From assembly GCA_013399855.1 (NCBI GenBank), contig VXAY01000169.1, positions 840,263 to 904,262 on the forward strand: DNA of 64,000 nucleotides. The letters run 5' to 3'. This document shows, piece by piece, positions 49,040-62,100 of this stretch. The notes beneath the pieces were generated by a model. It searched no databases. It was not told where the DNA came from and worked only from the letters and a program-made list of their open reading frames with translations. Source of the stretch: Oxyruncus cristatus. Lineage: Eukaryota; Chordata; Aves; Passeriformes; Cotingidae. A program made the position numbers and the translations under genes. The first letter of the stretch is position 1, and each line of letters starts with the position of its first letter.

Positions 49040-52000
49040 CACGCCCTCTTGCCTTCTTTAGGCAATAAATCCAGACCGAATTTAAGGCACAAGACTGAGT
49101 CCTGCATAAAACACACCAGGAAAAACCTGGGCTTGAAAATTCAAAATGAAATCCAAGACTCGTAAGCACGAGTGTAAAACAAGGAGGAGGAGGAAGAGGA
49201 AGGGATATTGAACATTTCTCTGACGCTAAATATTGAGGCAACTGTCCAGGGAGGTTCTCCTTCAGAGAGGTCCCTCCTCGGTGCAGAGGAACACTTCAAA
49301 GCTAAGCTACCACTTGCTGAAATTCCTCTATTAAATTGGAGCAGGTACTTCGAAAAGAACTTCAAATTACAGAGATAGGCCCCGAGGGCTCCTCGTAAAA
49401 TTACTTTATTTAGATAATCAATAACGTAATAAAAGGTTGGAGAGAAAGCGGCAAGAGCAGCGCAGAAATCCTACTTAAAAAAAAAAAAAGGCACACCAAA
49501 AAAGATATCCGCAAGAAAAATAACCACCAAACCCCACACTTCAGCCTTCAGAAGTCATCCTTCTGCCTGCCCCGAAACAATAGGGCTGTGTTCTCTTTGT
49601 ACTCCCGAGATGTTTTATTTTAGCCACCACACCCAGTTCTGGGAAGGGCCCGGCGATAGCCACTGATTTGTTTGCAAGACGGTGCAAGGTGAAGTCAAAG
49701 TTACTGTATCCTATTTTTTTTTTTTTTTTTGGTTTCACACTAGTAAATATGGAAGAAAAAATTCACTCATAGGCTAAAAGGAAAAGAGTGGATGGGGTAA
49801 AAAGTTATCCTGTAGGAGGCACAGATTAAAACCCAAAGAGACACCGCAAACGAGTGCGGCAGAGCTCCAGAATAGCCACGGGCAGCTGCAAGCAAAGGAG
49901 ACAGAGCCGAGTCCCTTGGGATCCGTGTGCTCCCCCAGTTAACAGGGCACAGGCTGTGGCAGCCCAGGGAAGCACCACAACACAGTTTCCACCACGGCAC
50001 CTCACCAGCTCAGCCTTAATTGGCACGAGCTTCAAAGAGAAGGGAAATTCTTCCCTCCCTACACTCGAGCCTCAACCTCTGCAAAAGAAAACAAAAAAAA
50101 ACCAAAAAAAACCCCAACCAACGGCAGACACAGAACTCTTCTTCAGGAGGGAGCAAGTCAAAAATCAGATTTGCTTTGCTTATAATACCCTGAGCTTACT
50201 TTCACTGATGGCCTAGATGAGTTATACAAACCCAGACTAAATGAAAATAAACCAGCGCATGCATCACGGGGAGGGTGGGTGTGTAATATTTAAGTGGTGC
50301 ATCACATGGTGCATCACAACCCTTAACTGAGGTTGAGGACCTGAAGAAGACAAGCAGATAGGGTTTTTACAAGTCTGTTGTGTTGTGATCACTGAGCTGG
50401 CCACTCGGCCAGAACAATAAAAGGATTTCAGCCAAACGAGCATTACTTCCTCCAGACCATCCTTTAAAAATTAAACCCTGCAAAGATAACAGTCACGCTC
50501 AGGGCTAATTATAGCAGGAACCTTACAGTGGCTAAAAACGCTAAAAAGAAGTGGTGGGAAAGGAAGGAAGGGAGTTTAAAGGGGGGAAAAAAGACCCAAG
50601 AGGGAATGGCAGAGCTGTCATGTGTCTGTCACACTTGGCCTTCGTGCAACGCTCACAGCGAGAGGGGAGGTAGGAAGTGAGTAAGGTCTGGGGACAACCA
50701 ACGTCCCAAACCCTGAGACACAGTCAGAGACGGACTGAAGGCAAATTAAGAGGAAAAACTAGGAGAAGATTCTCACCCTGGTTTTTATCCCAGCTGAGAG
50801 GGCGAGGGGAGAACTATCCCGCTCCCACACTCGCACCCAACTCTCAAAGCCCAGCCTGGACAGAGCACAGGTACGGAGCCATTTCATTTTAGGCTCAAGG
50901 AGAAGGCTGCACTCAGGAGCAGTTTTAGCAAGAGAACTGTAAACCCGAAGAAATCCCAAAGCCAGCAAACCCCATGAGGAGCAGCAGAACGTGCTGCCAG
51001 GCTCCCAGAGCAGCTGAGGAAGAATCTCGTTTTCATGTTTAATCAGCACTTGGCATTTTCTTGCTGTATGATTCTCCTCCTAACCCTATAATCAAACGTT
51101 TAGAAGCTGCTTTGACAGCACACATACTGCTTTTTTCCTTCTATTCCTAAACTTTGGCTAGTAAACAGGTGATCCAACAAAGGACAGGCTACTCATTTGT
51201 TTGGGAGTGGCAAATCAATGAACGGAGTCAAATTCACAGCGGCCTTTGGCCAGCACTAAACCAGGTTAGTACCTTCCCTTCCAGCAGGACTGGCTGTATC
51301 TTTGGGGAACCACCTCCTCCTGGGATCAGAGACTGTGAGAGCAGTAAAATATCAAGAGAAATATATGAGAAGCCCCTAATTAATGAAGCTTTCCAGTGAA
51401 GCATGTGCATAAAGTAACTTACAACGCTGACCTGCAGTCTTAAACCCAGCAGAGGATGGGGGATGCAGAAGGATCCAGCAGCATGAAATGACCATGGAAG
51501 TGTCTGGTGCCTCCCTGCCCTCCCCCAGAAATCATGGAATCATTAAGGCTGGGGAAAGAAGTTCTATTTTTTCCTGCACATACAAGTGGCTGTGAATTCC
51601 TAACTTCTCAAACCCCCACACACTAACAACTGTGCTCATTTAAAAGATTCCTCGCAGTTGCTACAAGCCAGGAATAAAGCAGATATAAAAATATTGCAAA
51701 GAGCACTGTAACAAGAAAAAAAATGTCAGCAGAAAGATGTTGGAAAGTTACAGAAAAGGTTTTATTCCTGCTAGTTACACTGTAGGATGATTTCCCCCAC
51801 AATATTCATAAAATCAGCACAAATACCAGGGACTCTGAGTTCAGTTCCGTGCTGGGTAGGTTAAAAAAGCAGAGGGTTTGGGTCACTGAGGATGCCTATT
51901 CAAATGGAACAGCACTCAAACCAACCCGTGTCCCTGAGCTGCACCACATCATTGCTTCTTATTCCCCACAGGGGAAAACCAACCTGGGAGACAAGAAGTC

Positions 52001-55000
52001 AGGAAAAGGAGTTGGGATAGGCATTTGATCACAAAAAGAAAACTCAAAAATTCAAACAAATAGCTGAAATTAAGGGGGGGAGGGGATCATTTATAAACAT
52101 GTCATTTTTAGAGACAGAGCAGTGCTGGCTCTCCTCTGGGGCTGGAAGTCAACCTGGAAGTCACTTCTGCCTGCACTTTGTCTCACACAGCAGGTGCAGC
52201 CAGAAGGGCTATTGCTACGAGCCCACGATAAAATGCCATTTGTCCCTGCAAATACTAATGTTCGTCAACTCTCCCTGCAGATAAAACAATAAATGTTTGC
52301 TTCCACAAACGGAGGGAATGTTATTTAAACCATGATACTATTCCAGTAAATCCGAGACAGATGGGCCAGGATTCGAGGGCAACTGAAGTTGCTGCTTTTT
52401 ATGATAAGGGAATTAGAGTGACAGAAAGCCTCTTGCTGGGGAATGGGGGATCTGGTAGATTTGCTTCATAAAGGCAAGTGTTCCACAACTATACTGTTCA
52501 AGGTCAGTGAGCCAGAACAGTTTGGAGGCAGTGGATCAATCCTAAAAGAGGGCACCCAAATTTCCAGGTGATTGTCCTACAGAGCACCATCCACAGAGTC
52601 TGGCAGGTCACTGCATGCAAACCTGATAAAAGTCTTTGATGCATCCTGCTTACTTTTCGGTGTCCAGAAACAGCGAGAGCTTGGGAGAAGGAGGAAAGGG
52701 GGAGAGAAAAAAAAAAACCACCCCACTCTCTCAGATCACAAGCGTAAGAAATAGAGGGGAAAACGTATTCAAAGTTTAATTTGAGGAACATTATTCTTCA
52801 GCATATTAACAGTGATGCAGAGCACCTGTGATCCACTGATAACAAGCAGACACAGAGCAACTGAAACTTGTCCATCTCATATACCCAAAACACTGCTGAA
52901 ATGAAGCCAGGATTCAAATGTGCTGTACCTCCACCTCCAGCTTGGCTACGGGTTACTCAAGCTGTTTGTTGTTTGGGGTTTTTTTTTGAGCCAGCAAAGA
53001 AAGAGTCAAAGGTGTTGACAGAAAAGTGGACCTGGTACTCTGTGACCAAGGAAGCAAAATTCATCCCCTTCAGCAAATGTTGACAGAGCCATTACTCAGG
53101 CAAGGCTTCAGATAAGTCACCACTGAAGTCCTGAGCCCTGACATAATGCAGGGGTCCCTCTCTTGGTTCACTTCCCACAGCTGATAATACACTGGGGGAG
53201 AGAAAAAACCACCAGAAAATAAAAGACAAAAAAGGAGAAGCTTGGATACACTACTGCTACAAAAAGTAGCTGCACACAGGCTCTATGAAGAAGATGTTAA
53301 AAACTTGGCATTTTTCTAATGGGTCTGTATATTTTAATGATGCTGTCTCAAAGAAGGATCAGATTACCAAGGCTGCAGGGCAAAAATGAAGACAAGAAGA
53401 AACCAATCACATGTATATGAACTAAGGCAGCTGCCAAAATTAATTTCAAGTGTTTAACTGAACAATCAAAACCCTGGTAAAATTTAGCCTAAGTAACCAG
53501 GTTTACTGAACAGAATCTGTACAATTTCAGGCACAGCAGATGCTGTGCATCTTCCTTCTATCCCACTGTCAGTCTGCTTTCTGTCTATCTTCAAAACCTG
53601 ACATCAGTGACTGGATTTTGCTGAACTTCTAACTTTTCCCCCCTCGAGAAAGATCTTGGAGCACAATAACAAAGTAATTCCTTGACACTCTGCCTGCTTC
53701 TCACTTAAGCATCGTCACCCTGTGAACTTCAGTCCCCTGATAATAATAGCATCAGCGTTACTAAAGGCTTAGAGTCTGCGAGAGGAAAGACAACCCCCTT
53801 TTTTTTGGATGTATTTGAAGCAAATGAGGAGGAAGCTGAGATATTACAAGTTGAAACAGAGGACAGAAAAACCATGGAATGAATACGTGCTGCGTAGCTG
53901 AAAATAAGCAAAAATTTTTCCTTCCTGATGGTCAATCTTCAAATCCAAGCAGAAGAAAAAAAAAAAAAAAGATGTCTCATTCCAACAGGAAATAAAGGTC
54001 AAAAGCACCGAAATCAACAACTTAACATTTGAGATGAGGAAAAATAAACATTATTATTATTGATGTTCGGAGGGACGGGGTCAATAGGCAGCGGCAGCTT
54101 CCGACACCACTTGTTACCAATGGGGCAAGTTTAAAAGGCTGTGATGTTTGTATGTATTTATCCCTTCCCTGATTTTACAGGACGAAACGACAACTAAAGT
54201 AAAATGGAAAACCAATGAACAGCTCATGCTTCGCAAAACAACCTTCTCAACTTGCTTCGTCACATCTCCTGACCTAATGGCTGGTGCGACACGTCAGAAG
54301 GGAACGAAGTAATTATCACGTCTCCTGCTTTATCTCTGCCTTCCTCCTCAAACACCTTCTAACAAGCAAAACGTTGCTTGAAATGCAAGTGCAAGAAGCA
54401 TTTCATCTTTAACAGCAAAACCTGTTTCTTCTGGTCTTATCAGTCTTTTCATTAGGAGGTGCTTTTAGCTCCTATCTCCCATCTTTACTACTGGTATCCG
54501 CGTCGATGTTGAAACACTTTCCAAGTGTGCAGCAGGTCACAGGCACTGCTGTTTTGTTCCTACACGGTTTCTAAAGTTTCTTAGAAACAATTTCTTCCTG
54601 CAGTGGTGAACACACGCTCCTCCTCATCAGGCTGAAATTCCAAAGCCTTTGTTTACTTCCTCATTTGCACACAATCCTCCAAACCCCAACCCACCCCCTC
54701 CCGCCCCATTTTTAAAATAATGCAGTTCTGGGTGTATATGATTTCTTGACAAGCTGTCACTGAAAAAGCCTCACAAATAGCAATATTACTGTCACTTACC
54801 AGCAACCAGGTAGTTTCAAAAAAAAAAAAAGGAAGGAAAAAAATAAAATCAAAGCTTATCTAGGCTTTGCTGTCTCTCCTCAGTACTAACGGATGTGATC
54901 GCCACAAAAGTGCCACACATTTTATCCTTACTTTTATTTCTGCTACATAGGTTTTGACAGGAGGTTTTGACAGCTATTAAATTAAACTTCCGTGGTTTTC

Positions 55001-55642
55001 TTAGGTCAGTAAATGTAGCTACTGCACTTAATCCATCTTGCTTCCAAAATAGGTGTCCCACCCCCCAAAGCCCAAAAAACAGGGCCAAGCAGAGGATAGG
55101 AGTTGAGGGGGAACTGTGGGTGGAAAAGAGGTGAGAAAAATCAGTTTTACATGCTAGCATTGATGATTAAGACCATATTTTGCTGTGAGATTTTACTCTG
55201 ATTTCAGATGCTCATCTAGGCTTCCCATACACTGCTTTCAGATCTCTTAGCCAACGTGCTGCAGCTCCTCTCCTCACTGGCTTCAAGCTTGGGAGAGTGT
55301 GAGACGAAATGACACTTGAGCAAGAGGACAAATATTCAAAGCTACTGACAGGAAAGGAACTCAGGAAGCTGAAGTGTTGGAATAATCATGGACAACATAC
55401 TGAATATCAGGTTCTTACAGAAAATTGAGCCAGTAACGAAGAAAGGCTTTGCATGCAAGCAAAGGATCCCGGTAGAAGTAAGTTCTGGCCATGCCTAGAT
55501 CAGTATGATTTTTTTTTGACATTTCTAGTGTTGCTGTGAGTGAAGAAAAACAATAGCAGAACGCTGAGCTGCAAGACTAAACTGGCGTGGTGTGACAGCC
55601 TGAAAGCTCACCAGCTTGAAGAAGCTGGCAGTACTTTTGGGT
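49040..55642. other. Non-coding interval
   Basis: It holds a T19 run (about 49710), several A runs, a 12-bp tandem 'tggtgcatcaca' duplication at 50296-50320 and a repeated 'gttttgacag' near 54951-54973. No gene or family repeat is seen apart from the possible CR1 tip at 51531. Confidence 0.5.
51531..51558 (-). mobile_element. Possible CR1 3' tip (antisense), very short
   Basis: The string 'atcatggaatcattaaggct' followed by 'ggggaaag' resembles the antisense 3' tip of a CR1 subfamily ('atcatagaatcattaaggttggaaa'). At 28 bases it may be chance. Confidence 0.4.
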
Positions 55643-56170
55643 TATAGAATCACAGAATGGTTTGGGGTGGAAGGGATATTAAAGCTCATCTCATTTCAAG
55701 CCCCGTGCCATGGGCAGGGACACCTTCCACCAGACCAGGGTGCTCCAAGCCCCATCCAACCTTGCCTTGGACTCTTCCAGGGATGGGGTAGCCACAGCTT
55801 CTCTGGGCAACCTGTGCCAGGGCCTCCCCACCCTCACAGGGGAGAATTTCTTCCCAATATCCAATCTAAACATACTGTTTCAATTTGAGCCCATTCCCCC
55901 TTGTCCTGTCATTCCAGGTCCTTGCAAACAGTCTCTCTCCATCTTTCCTCTAAGTTCCCTTCAGGCACTGCAAGGCCACAGTCAGGTCACCCAGAAGCCT
56001 TCTCTTCTCCAGGTTGAACAATCCCAGCTCTCCCAGCCTTTCCTCCCAGCAGAGCTGCTCCAGCCCTCGGATCATCTTGGTGCCTCCCCGGGACTTGCTC
56101 CAACAGCTCCATGTCCTTCCTGCTCTGGGGACCCCAGAGCTGGAGGCAGCACTGCACAGATCCCTAATCC
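55643..56170 (-). mobile_element. CR1 LINE 3' end (antisense), longest copy in the window
   Basis: It begins with a clean reversed octamer tail ('tatagaatcacagaatggtt') and extends about 525 bases, through the ORF2 C-terminal remnant (GRPWHRLPREAVATPSLEES on the minus strand), to 'tcccagctctcccagccttt', 'gggacttgctccaacagctc' and 'ggggaccccagagctggagg'. It is 5'-truncated near 56170. The 312-codon plus-strand open frame over this region is antisense to the element and is not a gene. Confidence 0.95.
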
Positions 56171-59100
56171 CAACAAATCTCTGCAGTTTAACAGTGCCTT
56201 ACTCCTACTTTCCAGATTCCCCCAACCTCTCAGTCATAGCATCAGCACAACAGAAAAGCTCCACTTATTACTGTCAGCAAATAACACACATACCAAACAA
56301 AACAGCCTTGCTGTTCGAGGTGTCGGGTGTTTGCTACAGCAAATCGTTCTCCAGACACTTGAGACATTTAAATACAAAAAGATGCAACTTCTCTGCATTG
56401 ACTGCCAAATAAAATTAGAAATTCAAAGATCTCAATATCCCCCCAAGTGTTCTCTGGGAACATCCCAAATGCACCGAGAGAAACTGCTGAAGCAGCACAA
56501 CCTGGAACATGAAATTAAACTGGAAACACCTATAAGCATTCTTGTAAACAGATCATGCACAGCTGATGGGGATAAAGGCTGCTGTGAAAGACCAGATAAC
56601 CTACTGAAATATTCAGCTGCTGAGGATATGAGGGAAGGATATTATTAAAATGTTTATTATGGTAATCATAGAAATTAATTTGAAAAAATCAGCTCCCACT
56701 ACACAAGCCTCATAATGAGCTTATAGCCTAAACACTGATGTTTTGTCAGATTAAGCAGACTTCTTCCTTTGTATTTTATGATGTGATGTAGCTACATGCT
56801 GGGGTTTTTTTCCTTTAAAAGACATCTCCTTCAATATTCTATTACCAGAGGGACAGGGCTGAGAGACGGAAGTGTCAGCCTTTGAAAGGCAACAGGATTT
56901 AAAAGTGAACTAAAGGGGGAAAATGTCCAGTTATCTGTTAATATGAGACCTTTTCTTAAATTTTTTTCCAAGCAAGTTAATGTCATTTTACGGATCAGAA
57001 CTTGCTAGTGTTGGGTTACAGAGATAACAGGATTTACATGATCATGACAATCTCTAAAATAACCCATCACTGTTACTAAATTTTACTTGTCCTGCAGACA
57101 AGTCAAAGCAATTTTCTACTTGTCAGAGATGATAAATCAGTTGTCTGGTGACACTGACAGGTGGATTTGTCAAGTCTCCCTTGAAGAACTTCGGTCTCTG
57201 CTTTCAGGCTGCCTGTGAACTCCTGAGAGTGCAGTAACATGATGGAATAAGGGAGGGATTAGGAGGAGTTTGATTTTCAGGGCTGCTGCTGCCCATTTCC
57301 TCAGCTTCCTCAGTATTTTTCCTTCTGCTTTCCCATCAGAGTGGGTGAACAGCATCAAGTTGCTGCTGGGTTTTATTCTAGCACTTCACCCACAGAACTC
57401 CAGTTAAAAGTAGAGCAGTTAAAAAAAAAACCCCACACCTAAAACCAAACACACTGTATTTGAAAATACATTATTTGGCCTTTTTTTCTTGAAGACGAAG
57501 GTACACCTTAGGAAGGATAAAAATCAAACCCCATTTTTTCTACCCACTCTGCCACTATACAAGTTACTCAAAAGAAACAACTGGTATTTGAGAGAGAGCA
57601 GAAAAGCACTGGCAGAGATGTGTGAATGGAAGCTCATACCTTGTGCCTACCAGCCACAAAAACATCCACTCACTAACAATACAGGTGGAGATGTTCCAGT
57701 GAAATACTTTAAGTACTGATGTTAAATAAGGCTGAGACAACTAACACAAATTGTTCCCTTTATAACAAAATAAGTGAGAGTGATGTTAACAAGCTGTTTG
57801 GGCTGTACTGTAAAAGGGATAAAATCGTGCTTGGGAGCCATGGTGGGCGTAGAACAGACAGACTAATTTGGAAAAATAACAAGTTGCAGATAAAATAGAA
57901 GAAATGAGAAAAATGGGGAAGAGGAAATGTTTTTTCCTACTACCCTCAGAAGTCACACCACTTGGGCACTGTGCTTCTCCAGTGCTCTGCAGTGAGCTGC
58001 CAACATTCTTGATCCAAAGGCCAGACAAATGCAAGGAGCAGCTGACACTGATCCAGCAGATGCGAAAAGATGGGAAGCCTCAAAGTGAAGCCCAGAGGCA
58101 GCATTTCCACTTGAATCCTTCTCCCAGGCAAGGGAGCCTGTTGGTGAGGCCTCTCCAGGCACCATAAAGCACCTCCTCTGCCTCCAGACTTTCCTTGACA
58201 AGGTGGATCCTGGAGTTGAGCTTGACCTGCAAGACTTGCTCTGCTCCATCTCCAGGACACTGTAGGTACAGCTTCCCTGGGATTGCACACCACCACTGCC
58301 TTTGGCAGGTGCTTCCAATGCTATAAAGTTCAAAGAACCGGGAAAAGCAGCAAGGCATGTTCCTCTTGCCGTACAGAATGCGAGTTACTCCACAACTAAC
58401 AGAAGGCAACTCCCTCCTCATGAGCCTCTTGTTCACTGGAACACCTGAAAAAAGAGTTTTCACTTCGTTTTCTCTCTCTCAGCAAGGAGTGCTGCAGAGT
58501 TTGCAGCTTTGAGATGGAGCACTGTTTTTGCTGTGTCCTAGGATAACATTTGCACCGTTCCTCTGAATTTCCACATGAAATCCTCGTGCTTAAGGACACT
58601 TTTATGTCATTCTGACAGAGAGGTAGTTCACCCTTATTCCTGAGCTGTTTGAAAACAGGTCTCCCTCCTGCATGTTACACTCAATGTGCAATAAGTGGGG
58701 GAAGAGACATTTCTGGTCTCTGCCAAAGCCTGAACAAATCTCCTGGCAGTGGCTCTGGCTTCCCTGTATCCTCGTTTATCCAGGGGCTGAGTCAGAGCTG
58801 CCTTTCCCCACCGTGTGCAGGCAGCGTGGAAACGATGACAACCTGTTTTAGAGGCTACAAGATGAACTAAGACCTTTGGCATCAGCGTAACGCAGGCACA
58901 GTTCTAATTCTAATAAAGTCATTTATTGGAGCTGCTTAGTGCAGCTGTTCTTCCCACACTACACTGAGAGCAGCAACAGTGAAGCTGAGGGGTGAGGCAA
59001 AGAATCCCAAGGGGGGAAAATGAAATAAATCACTTGGAAAACAGCTGGATGGTAAGAATGGCCAGCCCTTAGGCTGGAGAGCTACTCTAGATCCCACATT

Positions 59101-62100
59101 ACCATTAACTTCAATCTAATTGCCATCTGGGTAAGCAAGCGGCATTTTACAACACACGTAAATTAATCTGCAGTTATTTCTGAAGATAGGCTGTCACTGG
59201 AATAATACTCCTGGCCAGAGAATCCAGAGCAGAGTTGCTTGAAGTCTTTAGAGGCAAAAGGTTTTTTGCCCTGGAAGGGCTGTGATTCCTCAAGAAAAAA
59301 ATTACTGAGGATTTCTTCCTCGCATGAATAATTTATGTGCCTTGGTACTCACAATATTAGACACAATTATGAACAGAACAGGAGATAACTCTTCAGTGTT
59401 CAAAGTTGCTTCTAATTCAGGCTTCATTTCTACTGTGGGGGAAGGAGAATCATTCTATCCACTCTCTCCCTTTCTGTTATCAGAGGAAAATTGAGCAAAG
59501 CATAGACCCAGCCAATATCTCTTTTAATCCTAAACCAACAGTATTCAGATTGCAATATGGGTTTCAAGAACACAAAAGGGGAAAAAACACAGAGGAATAA
59601 TACCCACGGTGGCTTGTCAGAATATTAAGGAGATTGCAGATTGTCAAAGCTCTGGAATCAGATGCCGATAATTCATCAGAGCTCCTGCTCAGCTTCCAAG
59701 CAACAAAATGCATTTTGCACGTGTTGGGGAATAGATTTGCATTCATTGTTTCCTATCTGCTGATGAAGGGCAAGATTAGAAAAAGAAAAAAAAAAAACAG
59801 GTATAAAACTCAGTGCTATCCCTCATGGGCGCTGATGTTTCACTTGCACTGCCAGATATTTCAACCAGGTAAAAAGAACATCCTAAAAACACTGCAAACC
59901 ACTAACAGCTTTCACATGCCATGCCTCTGGACCAGCACAGCCTCTTGTACCGAGCTGGCTTCCAACAAAAACAGCACCGCTCCTCTTCCACCCAGTGTCC
60001 TGCTGGCAAGAAACGTGGAGAAAGAGCTGGTGGATCCAGTGAAGTGCTGGGTAACTCAGCTTGGCACCATCCTGCAGCTGGCACCCCAGCAGCTGCTGAA
60101 TTCTGCATTTTCTCCCCAACCCCAGGCAGCTCCTTTAACCTCAGAGCCCTGGTCATGCTCAGCCCAGTGCCCCAGGTTGCCTTTTGAGGTGAATTCCTCC
60201 AGTGCAGCTGCTTTTAGCTGTGTTTTTAGCCCCCCAGCCTCTTCCAGCGCTCCACTTACAGGCATGACTCCACTTCCAGGTCCAGTTACACACAACGCAA
60301 GGCAACAGGGAAGGCAGCGAGGATTATGACTTACACCAAGGGGCTACAAGAACTTCCTCCTCCAATTCCTTGCCACCTGCAGCTCCAGTGAACATCTCTT
60401 GTAGTTTAAGGACTCCATTCACCTCCTGGTAGAGGTTTTTTCCTAAGAGGGTTAAGGGCACTGCACGCCCAACACCAGTGGAGTGAACACAAGCTCATCT
60501 GCAGACCTTAACGGCTGCTGAACGCCACCTTTGTTGAAATTCCTTTGACATCTACACACACAAAAACGATTTCCCTCACGGTTTGCTTTGCCGTTCCAAG
60601 CAAAAACTGCACAGCCAAAATTAATAGCATGCTCATTTTATAACAGAGGCCCACACGCACAAAAAAAAGAAAAAAAAAAAAAAAAAAAAAGCTGGCTACT
60701 CTTTGCTGGAAACCAAAAAGCCACCAAGGTTCCAGAAAAAGGACTGGGGTGGGTTTTTCTTTAGGGTAACCGGTGTTTATACCAACATGACGCCCGAGCG
60801 AAATGGAGCAGGGGGGGGAAAAAGCAGCCAGTTTTACGAGATGATGATTACAAATGCTACATCCACTTTGGGAAATTACACAAGTGAATTTTTTTTTTTT
60901 TTTCCCAATGAGGCATTAATCCCTCCATAAGTCTTAGCTAATGTTATGTATCTGCTGAAAACTGCCCATCCGCATCCCAGTAACTGGCTTTTAAGTGTGC
61001 CCACAAAGAAGTGAGCACATACCTCCTGCCCCAGATAAAAAGCAAAGGCACCACTAATTGAAGAGAGATATAGCTAAGCCTCAAACTGAATCACCACCAC
61101 CAGTGGAAACTACAGGGGAAAGAAAGAAAAAAAACAACACCCCAGGAGCAATGCAAAGGAAGAATACCCAGAATGAGTAAAAGGAGTAAGAACTGGGATG
61201 TTCCTCCCTCCAGCTGTGCAAGTGCTTAAGTAATAAGCACATGACACACTGCTGGCCCCTGCAAGGGCAAGAGGCCAACACAGTGCCCTGAAGAGTCACA
61301 GGGCTAACCAATTCCAGTCATGAGTAATATGAGAGCTCCAAGGAAATACAGGCATTTCCTTCCCTAATTCCCCAAACACCCACCTCCAGGGTCTCAGAAT
61401 GGTTAGCAACAGAGCTTAGGAAGGAAAGTCCCCAAGAGCCAGCCCTGTCATCTACCCTGGGTGTAAGCAGAAGGCCACTCAGCCTGGTCCAGGTTTTCAT
61501 CTCCCAGTATTAAAGACATTTCTCACGGAAGGCACTTCCTTTTGGAAAGGAATGAAAAAAAAGCAACCTTAAAGTGGTGAAAGTAGGTCACCAAGAAGCC
61601 ACATCAATAAAGTCTGGAAACAAAACAGGGAGGGATCCTGTGTCAGCTACAGAATTGAGTGGTTATTATAAATGGAAATCAAAAGTACATTTCGACTGGT
61701 AAGCTGATGAAAAGGATGACATTTAAGCACCCTGTAAGTGATACACTACAGCTTTTCCTTTTTTAAGTCTGCAAAGCTACTCAAAGTTTTAACCTTAATT
61801 GCATGCTTTTTAGACTGAACTCATGATAACCCTACTGAACTCCATCAACAGCAGCAGACCTGACAGCAAAGATTTCTGCTGCTGGGCATCAACCCCCCCA
61901 AACACCCCTCTGTCACCACAGGTTTAATTTGAGATTCACCCCCGAGTTATCTTAGAGCCACCTAGGCACAGAACGGTCTGTGAACAGATGTGCTGGTTAT
62001 GTTCTACAACTGGATGGGTATGTCAGCCAAGAGACCTCGTGGCCTGGCCAGCCGATACCTCTGATAATCCTGCAGAGCCGGCTATTAAATGTCATCAGCT

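Noticed and set aside
55710..56648. 312-codon plus-strand open frame, longest in the window
   Set aside because: Its first half is antisense to a CR1 3' end and the rest is non-descript; no domain is recognisable.
57946..58333. Overlapping open frames on both strands, considered as an exon or old repeat
   Set aside because: No frame stands out, and there are no splice boundaries or recognisable family.
59634..60329. 231-codon plus-strand frame
   Set aside because: It contains a poly-Lys stretch from an A-run and low-complexity Pro/Ser; no domain or codon bias, so most likely chance.
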